Shown piece after piece: positions 60,801 through 64,000 of a DNA stretch of 64,000 nucleotides. Every line of letters begins with the position of its first letter. Position 1 is the stretch's first letter. The position numbers and the translations under genes were made by a program. Origin of the DNA: Leifsonia sp. Leaf264 (GTDB taxonomy: Bacteria > Actinomycetota > Actinomycetes > Actinomycetales > Microbacteriaceae); contig NZ_LMMR01000006.1 of assembly GCF_001422325.1 (NCBI RefSeq), forward strand, positions 186,001 to 250,000. The letters run 5' to 3'. Under the pieces are notes generated by a model. It saw only the letters and a list, made by a program, of their open reading frames with translations. It searched no databases and had not been told where the DNA came from.

Positions 60801-62470
60801 ACACCATCGGCGTACTGTCCGTTCAGACCAGTCGTCGTGCTGACGCCGGACTTGTCCTGGGCGATGGTGCCGGTGGTCTCGTCGTAGCGCCAGTAGAGCG
60901 ACGGGTGGTCGGCGATGATGCCGGTCGCGTAGGCATTGCCGATTCCGACGGCCTTGGCGACGCTGCCTCCGGAGAGCGCGCTCGTGTTCGTGCCATCACT
61001 GACCGAGACTCGATAGGTGTACGACGTTCCGGGAGTGACCGTGGTGTCGATGAATGTGATCTGCGGGCGAATCCACCAGTATGAGGATGCCGTCCCCGAC
61101 CAGATCGGCGTGCTGCTTCCGTTCCGGAAGATGCTGTACGTCAGGTCGCTGTTGTCGATGTCCACGACAGTGCGAACCCGCACCTGCACCTGGTTGGCGG
61201 TCAGCGCCTCAGCGGTGATCGTGGGAACGGGAGGCGTGGAGGTGTCGTCTGGGCCGAAGCGCGTCAGTCCCTGCTGGGCCGCGTTGTTGATGCGGGTGAA
61301 CTCGCCAGCCGCCCAGAGGTAGTCCTTGCCCGTCGTCTTGCCGGTCGACACGACGAGTGCGCGCGGGCCGATTCCCTCGTTGATTCCGTCATTTCCGACG
61401 GGGAACCACTGCTTGAGCACCGGTGCGTCGGTTCCCTCGGCAATGAAGTAGTTGCGCTTGCCGTCTTGGAATCCGTCCATGCTGTTGCAGTCATGGGCGT
61501 GCACCGCTGAGTAGAGGGTGTCCTTATAGACCAGAACTGCCTGAGTGGCACCGAGGCAGGTATCACGCCAGCGCTCATTGAGGGTCGACCAGTCCACCGC
61601 GAGGCGACCGTCGAAGACTCCGCCACCGGTTCCCTCGTTACCGACGTAGAAGGACCCGCCGGAGCTCGTGATGGCTTTGGTGACCGACGTCTGGGAGATG
61701 AAGCCAAGGGGATAAGTGCGTACGTTGCCGCCCGTTGCCGAGTCGACGACGGCGAGGGAGTGCGAGTCCTGCCCGTTCACGTAGTCGAAGTCACCGCCGA
61801 TGGCGACCTTCGTCCCGTCGGGCGAAACGGCGAGCGCGCGACCTGACAGGTCGGCGCTGGGCGCCCAGTCCTGCAGCGCACCGCTGGTCGAGTTGACCGC
61901 GGCGAAACGACCGCGCGGCTGCCCGCCAACGGTTTGGAAATCACCCGCGAAGTACACAGATCCACCGGTGACCGCGAGCGCCCGCACGGTGGCAGAGATC
62001 GACGGCGGGGTGAAGGACTTCACGGTGCACGCAATCGGATCGATCGCCGCGAGCCGCGAGATCGACTTCGTTCCGACCTTGCTGAAGTTTCCGCCGATGT
62101 ACACCGTGCTGCCATCCGGAGATGTCGTTATGGCACGGACAGTCGGGGTGCCGCCGGCGAGCGTCACCGGGATCTGGCACGACGTCGGTGCCCCCGTCTC
62201 GGCGTTGAGGATGCCGAGGGCACTGACGGCGAGAGCCGCTCCTGATCCGCCGGGGGGCGGCGTCAACTGGGTGAATGTACCGCCGGCGACGACGACGCCA
62301 TTGGTCTGGCCGATGGCCCAGACGACGCCGTTGGCCTGCCAGGTCGGGAGATTCGCCGCGCTGAAAGAGACTCCGGGCGACAGGGCCGATGCACCGAGTG
62401 CACCGGGTCCGACCAGAGTGATTCCAACGGCTACTGCCGCTGCAGCGACGAGTCCGATGAACTTGCGCAT
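57824..62470 (-). CDS. Giant secreted LamG/fibronectin-III surface protein with DNRLRE-type C-terminus
   Basis: A 1548-residue secreted protein from ATG at 62468-62470 (AAGGG upstream; a 25-residue longer frame is rejected since it spoils the signal peptide). Residues 1-28 are the signal. About 30-415 is a beta-propeller-like part with delta-60-type repeats (VYIGGNFSKVGTKSISRLAA). A fibronectin-like unit follows at 420-505, then two LamG/concanavalin-like domains (about 515-750 and 765-970, each with YWRYDE or YWRFNE). Four near-identical FnIII repeats (about 985-1370, SVYRGTTAGFTA-type) lead to a DNRLRE/CBM96-like domain (about 1375-1548, FLVAESGTTADNLRLWSKES). No sortase motif. It probably binds glycans at the cell surface or in the exopolysaccharide made by the neighbouring genes (inference). 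Confidence 0.88.
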   Translation of the reverse strand: MRKFIGLVAAAAVAVGITLVGPGALGASALSPGVSFSAANLPTWQANGVVWAIGQTNGVVVAGGTFTQLTPPPGGSGAALAVSALGILNAETGAPTSCQIPVTLAGGTPTVRAITTSPDGSTVYIGGNFSKVGTKSISRLAAIDPIACTVKSFTPPSISATVRALAVTGGSVYFAGDFQTVGGQPRGRFAAVNSTSGALQDWAPSADLSGRALAVSPDGTKVAIGGDFDYVNGQDSHSLAVVDSATGGNVRTYPLGFISQTSVTKAITSSGGSFYVGNEGTGGGVFDGRLAVDWSTLNERWRDTCLGATQAVLVYKDTLYSAVHAHDCNSMDGFQDGKRNYFIAEGTDAPVLKQWFPVGNDGINEGIGPRALVVSTGKTTGKDYLWAAGEFTRINNAAQQGLTRFGPDDTSTPPVPTITAEALTANQVQVRVRTVVDIDNSDLTYSIFRNGSSTPIWSGTASSYWWIRPQITFIDTTVTPGTSYTYRVSVSDGTNTSALSGGSVAKAVGIGNAYATGIIADHPSLYWRYDETTGTIAQDKSGVSTTTGLNGQYADGVTLGSTGALAGDTSKAASFDGVDDYIWNDQYKDAPATYSIETWFKTTTTQGGKLVGYGSGRPRTDNGDPSLSGNYDRQIYMDNSGRLIFGVWTGSASYIQTPSSYNDGGWHHVVGTQGAGGMQLFLDGVKVGSNGVTGNQAYKGVWHVGGDNLNGWPSQPTSPYFRGDIDETAIYPGPLAAKAVANHYKLGGGTPNVNEAPADTYGAAVFDADPDQYWRFNEASGPIAQDSGFSKTGTGTYGSGVTHVADGIVADGVDIATNGTNDGVVVGNQRSSGPKEFSLELWFKSGTTSGGKLIGFEDATSGPGSNYDKQLYMTNSGQLVFGVYIGNVQSIQSASAYNDNKWHYVVASQNSGGMSLRVDGSTVGTNPTTTSQSFTGSWRIGGGNLGGWPSQPTSLNFAGSLDEVAVYSQALTTSQMSSHYGLGKADNTAPSVPANVSAAASGSTANVSWNASTDNLGVTGYQLYRGTTAGFTADAASKIADVDGTSYADATLPPDTYYYRVAAVDGAGNVSAPSASASVVIVDTEAPSDPQEVEAHLVGTTVTVGWIASTDNVAVAGYSVYRGTTAGFTANAASKIADVTDPTYSDDGLPIGTYYYKVVAVDSSGLTSAAVSSAAVAVSDTTAPTAPTGLTVTPDGTKLVLAWTESTDNVGVSGYSVYRGSSADFVVGPASKLSVVATPGYTDETAPIGTSYYKVFASDAAGNLSAAAAASGAVADTVAPSVPADLAATVSGTTATLAWTASTDNVGVSGYTVYRGASAGFTADASSKVADVSSAGYADTGLAAGTYYYKVTAVDAATNRSAATDAVSAVVASAPVQPTVVTIAPTADAMVAQAASGTNYGTANYLSTRGGATGALQSLFGFNLPAAPAGKVLTGATLQLRTSTDTTSGSTDTHSIKLVTGAWTEAAVTWANRPTATGSTVGTLSGLTAVNAPYTTVLDASVLSPLVGTSVSFLVAESGTTADNLRLWSKESTTAAYRPSLVLTYTAP

Positions 62471-62665
62471 AGGGGTTGCCCTTCGGGTAGGCGGCCGCGC
62501 AGACATGACGGGTCTGGAGAACGGCAACGATAGTTTTCGGGTCAATATCGTTCACTGCTCCGGCTGATCGGGATCAGTCGGTCATCCACACGTACGGATT
62601 GTCGGGTTCGTACGCGTGAACAAGCGCTTCCTCAGGAAGTGCAATGCCGTGAGCATAACTCGATT

Positions 62666-64000
62666 TCACGAAATGCTCTGCCGCCCATTCGGGGGTGCTT
62701 TTGCCCCCGCCGTCGTCCCCCGGCCACCCGACCAGTCCGCGATGAAAAGCATGGAACCGATCAGGACGATGAGGATTCCCGTCGCCTGCAGCAGGGATCC
62801 GCGCATGAGGATGAGCAGGTAGAAGGGCAGAACCGAGCCTGCGATCGCATTCACTCCCGACATCCCGCCGTGGAGGAATCGCTTGTCGAGACGGCCGAGG
62901 AGGATGCCGAACAGGATCGAGGCGACCACCACGCCGATCAGACCGAAGCTGAGGAGCATCTCCGCCCAGATCGGAGCCGACAGGTTGGTGAAGCGGTATC
63001 CCCTGAACTCCGCGAGCACCACGCCCGTCCCCCCCGGTTTGTCGGCCCACAACGACCGAGGCACCCAGAAGAGAACCACTCCAAGGAACTGTCGTGCGAA
63101 TTCGAAGGGCATGGTCGCCGTGTAGAGCAACGCATTGGAGAGTTGGCCGAATGCGTCGTAGTCGCCGTTTCCCGCGTACTCCGACAGGAAGCTGCTGCGG
63201 GAAGCGTTCACGACGTCCTGCCGCCGGAACAGGTCGGCGATGGGGAAGAGGAACAGGAGCCCGAGGACGATGCCGACCATCGTCAGCGATGTCCTGCGTC
63301 TCGTGGCGTAGGCACCGGCCGGCCCGAGGAAACTGCCCCAGACCACGCCGAAGTGGTAGCGGGCACTCGAGATCGGGTTGGTGACCGCCAGGGAGATCGT
63401 GGTGAGGACGATGGCGATGAGGCGGGGAAGCTGCTTTCGTTCTGATACCCGAGCCACCGACCACCACCCGTGGGCGGCGACCACGATGGGGAACGCTGAA
63501 ACCGCAGCGATGAGAGCATCGGTCGCCGGGTCCGGCCAGATCTCGTTCTCGACGGCAGCGAATTCGGCGCGGCTGGAGAGCAGGACTCCGACACCGATCT
63601 TGCCGACATAGTACGCGGCCGATGCGAGCGAGACGACGGTGAGAATCGTGAGCCGGGTCACGTTGACCGAGTCCGCATGAGCCCGCTCTCTCGGATCCCG
63701 CATCCTGGCTGCGATTGCGAACCCGATCGCGAACGAGAGCACACCGACCAAGGCGAGGACCGCCGTCGGCAGATCGAGAACGGGATCCAGGTCCTGGGTG
63801 GTGGTCGGCATATCGCCGCTGCGCAGCTGCACGGACGGGGCGAGCCCGAAGAAGACGTAGCAGAAGACCCAGAATATGAACTCGAACATGCGTCGTTGCC
63901 CGGATGCGATGAGCACGGCGAGTCTGGTGCCCGAGATGGCGAGAATCAGCATGGTGACGAGCCAGGCCGAGCTGCGGCCGGAGTTCCCCTCGGCGAGGAT
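62666..64000 (-). CDS. Wzy/O-antigen-polymerase-like membrane protein (partial, probable C-terminal frameshift)
   Basis: At least 444 residues, open to the right edge, so the true start is probably beyond the window although ATG at 63950-63952 is possible. It has about ten membrane helices and one large external loop near RRQDVVNASRSSFLSEYAGN and LWADKPGGTGVVLAEFRGY, typical of oligosaccharide repeat-unit polymerases. It would polymerise the repeat unit begun by the sugar transferase. The frame ends at 62666, but coding-like sequence continues in another frame to a stop at 62574. One extra base in the C5 run at 62717-62721 would join them. Confidence 0.8.
   Translation of the reverse strand: MLAEGNSGRSSAWLVTMLILAISGTRLAVLIASGQRRMFEFIFWVFCYVFFGLAPSVQLRSGDMPTTTQDLDPVLDLPTAVLALVGVLSFAIGFAIAARMRDPRERAHADSVNVTRLTILTVVSLASAAYYVGKIGVGVLLSSRAEFAAVENEIWPDPATDALIAAVSAFPIVVAAHGWWSVARVSERKQLPRLIAIVLTTISLAVTNPISSARYHFGVVWGSFLGPAGAYATRRRTSLTMVGIVLGLLFLFPIADLFRRQDVVNASRSSFLSEYAGNGDYDAFGQLSNALLYTATMPFEFARQFLGVVLFWVPRSLWADKPGGTGVVLAEFRGYRFTNLSAPIWAEMLLSFGLIGVVVASILFGILLGRLDKRFLHGGMSGVNAIAGSVLPFYLLILMRGSLLQATGILIVLIGSMLFIADWSGGRGTTAGAKAPPNGRQSIS

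Overview
The window is high-GC actinobacterial DNA, most likely from a member of the Microbacteriaceae. The evidence is the gene order around ftsH/folE/folP/folB/folK/panC/lysS and clpC/radA, the very frequent GGATGC/GCATCC words, the actinobacterial DUF3180 and paired PH-domain genes, and long antisense shadow frames. No rRNA, CRISPR array or replication origin was seen. Species cannot be named from the sequence alone.

Region A (1-12.4 kb) is a carbohydrate-uptake region. A sugar ABC transporter (cut by the left edge) is divergent from a LacI-type regulator, with a double operator between them. A second LacI gene precedes an operator-controlled operon with a solute-binding lipoprotein, two permeases, a GH1-like hydrolase, a GH51 arabinofuranosidase and a secreted GH93-like exo-arabinanase carrying a carbohydrate-binding module. 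The inferred route is that the secreted enzyme trims arabinan, the ABC importer takes up the oligosaccharides, and the two cytoplasmic hydrolases release monosaccharides. No transporter ATPase is present, so a shared MsiK-like ATPase elsewhere is expected. A DUF1254 gene follows.

Region B (about 13.8-26.9 kb) is an accessory island ending beside tRNA-Ser(CGA). It holds: (i) an operon of a metallophosphoesterase and two paralogous winged-helix/nucleotidyltransferase-like proteins that lack the nucleotidyltransferase active-site signature; (ii) two versions of a module in which a small HTH protein is divergent from a tyrosine-recombinase-like protein lacking the first catalytic Arg, the second version continuing into a large DDE-transposase-like protein; (iii) a complete IS481-type insertion sequence with a 6-bp target duplication, splitting a small membrane-protein gene whose frame can be rebuilt; and (iv) several unrecognised small proteins, a lipoprotein and a VapC-like remnant. 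This is the least explained part of the window.

Region C (27-53.2 kb) is core genome: an alanine-dehydrogenase-like enzyme, radA, an SseB-like protein, a GNAT acetyltransferase, clpC, pirin, a cardiolipin synthase, lysS, panC, two membrane PH proteins, the folate genes folK/folB/folP/folE, ftsH, hpt, tilS, ppa and two coiled-coil peptidoglycan hydrolases (NlpC/P60 and M23). Most genes from tilS back to lysS lie on the minus strand with ATGA/GTGA overlaps, which suggests translational coupling.

Region D (53.4-64 kb) starts with a tRNA cluster (Glu-TTC, Asp-GTC, Phe-GAA) and continues into a cell-surface polysaccharide locus: a polyprenyl-phosphate sugar transferase, a TagD-like nucleotidyltransferase, a WcaI-like glycosyltransferase, a 1548-residue secreted LamG/fibronectin-III protein, and a Wzy/O-antigen-polymerase-like membrane protein that runs off the right edge and carries an apparent frameshift near its C-terminus.
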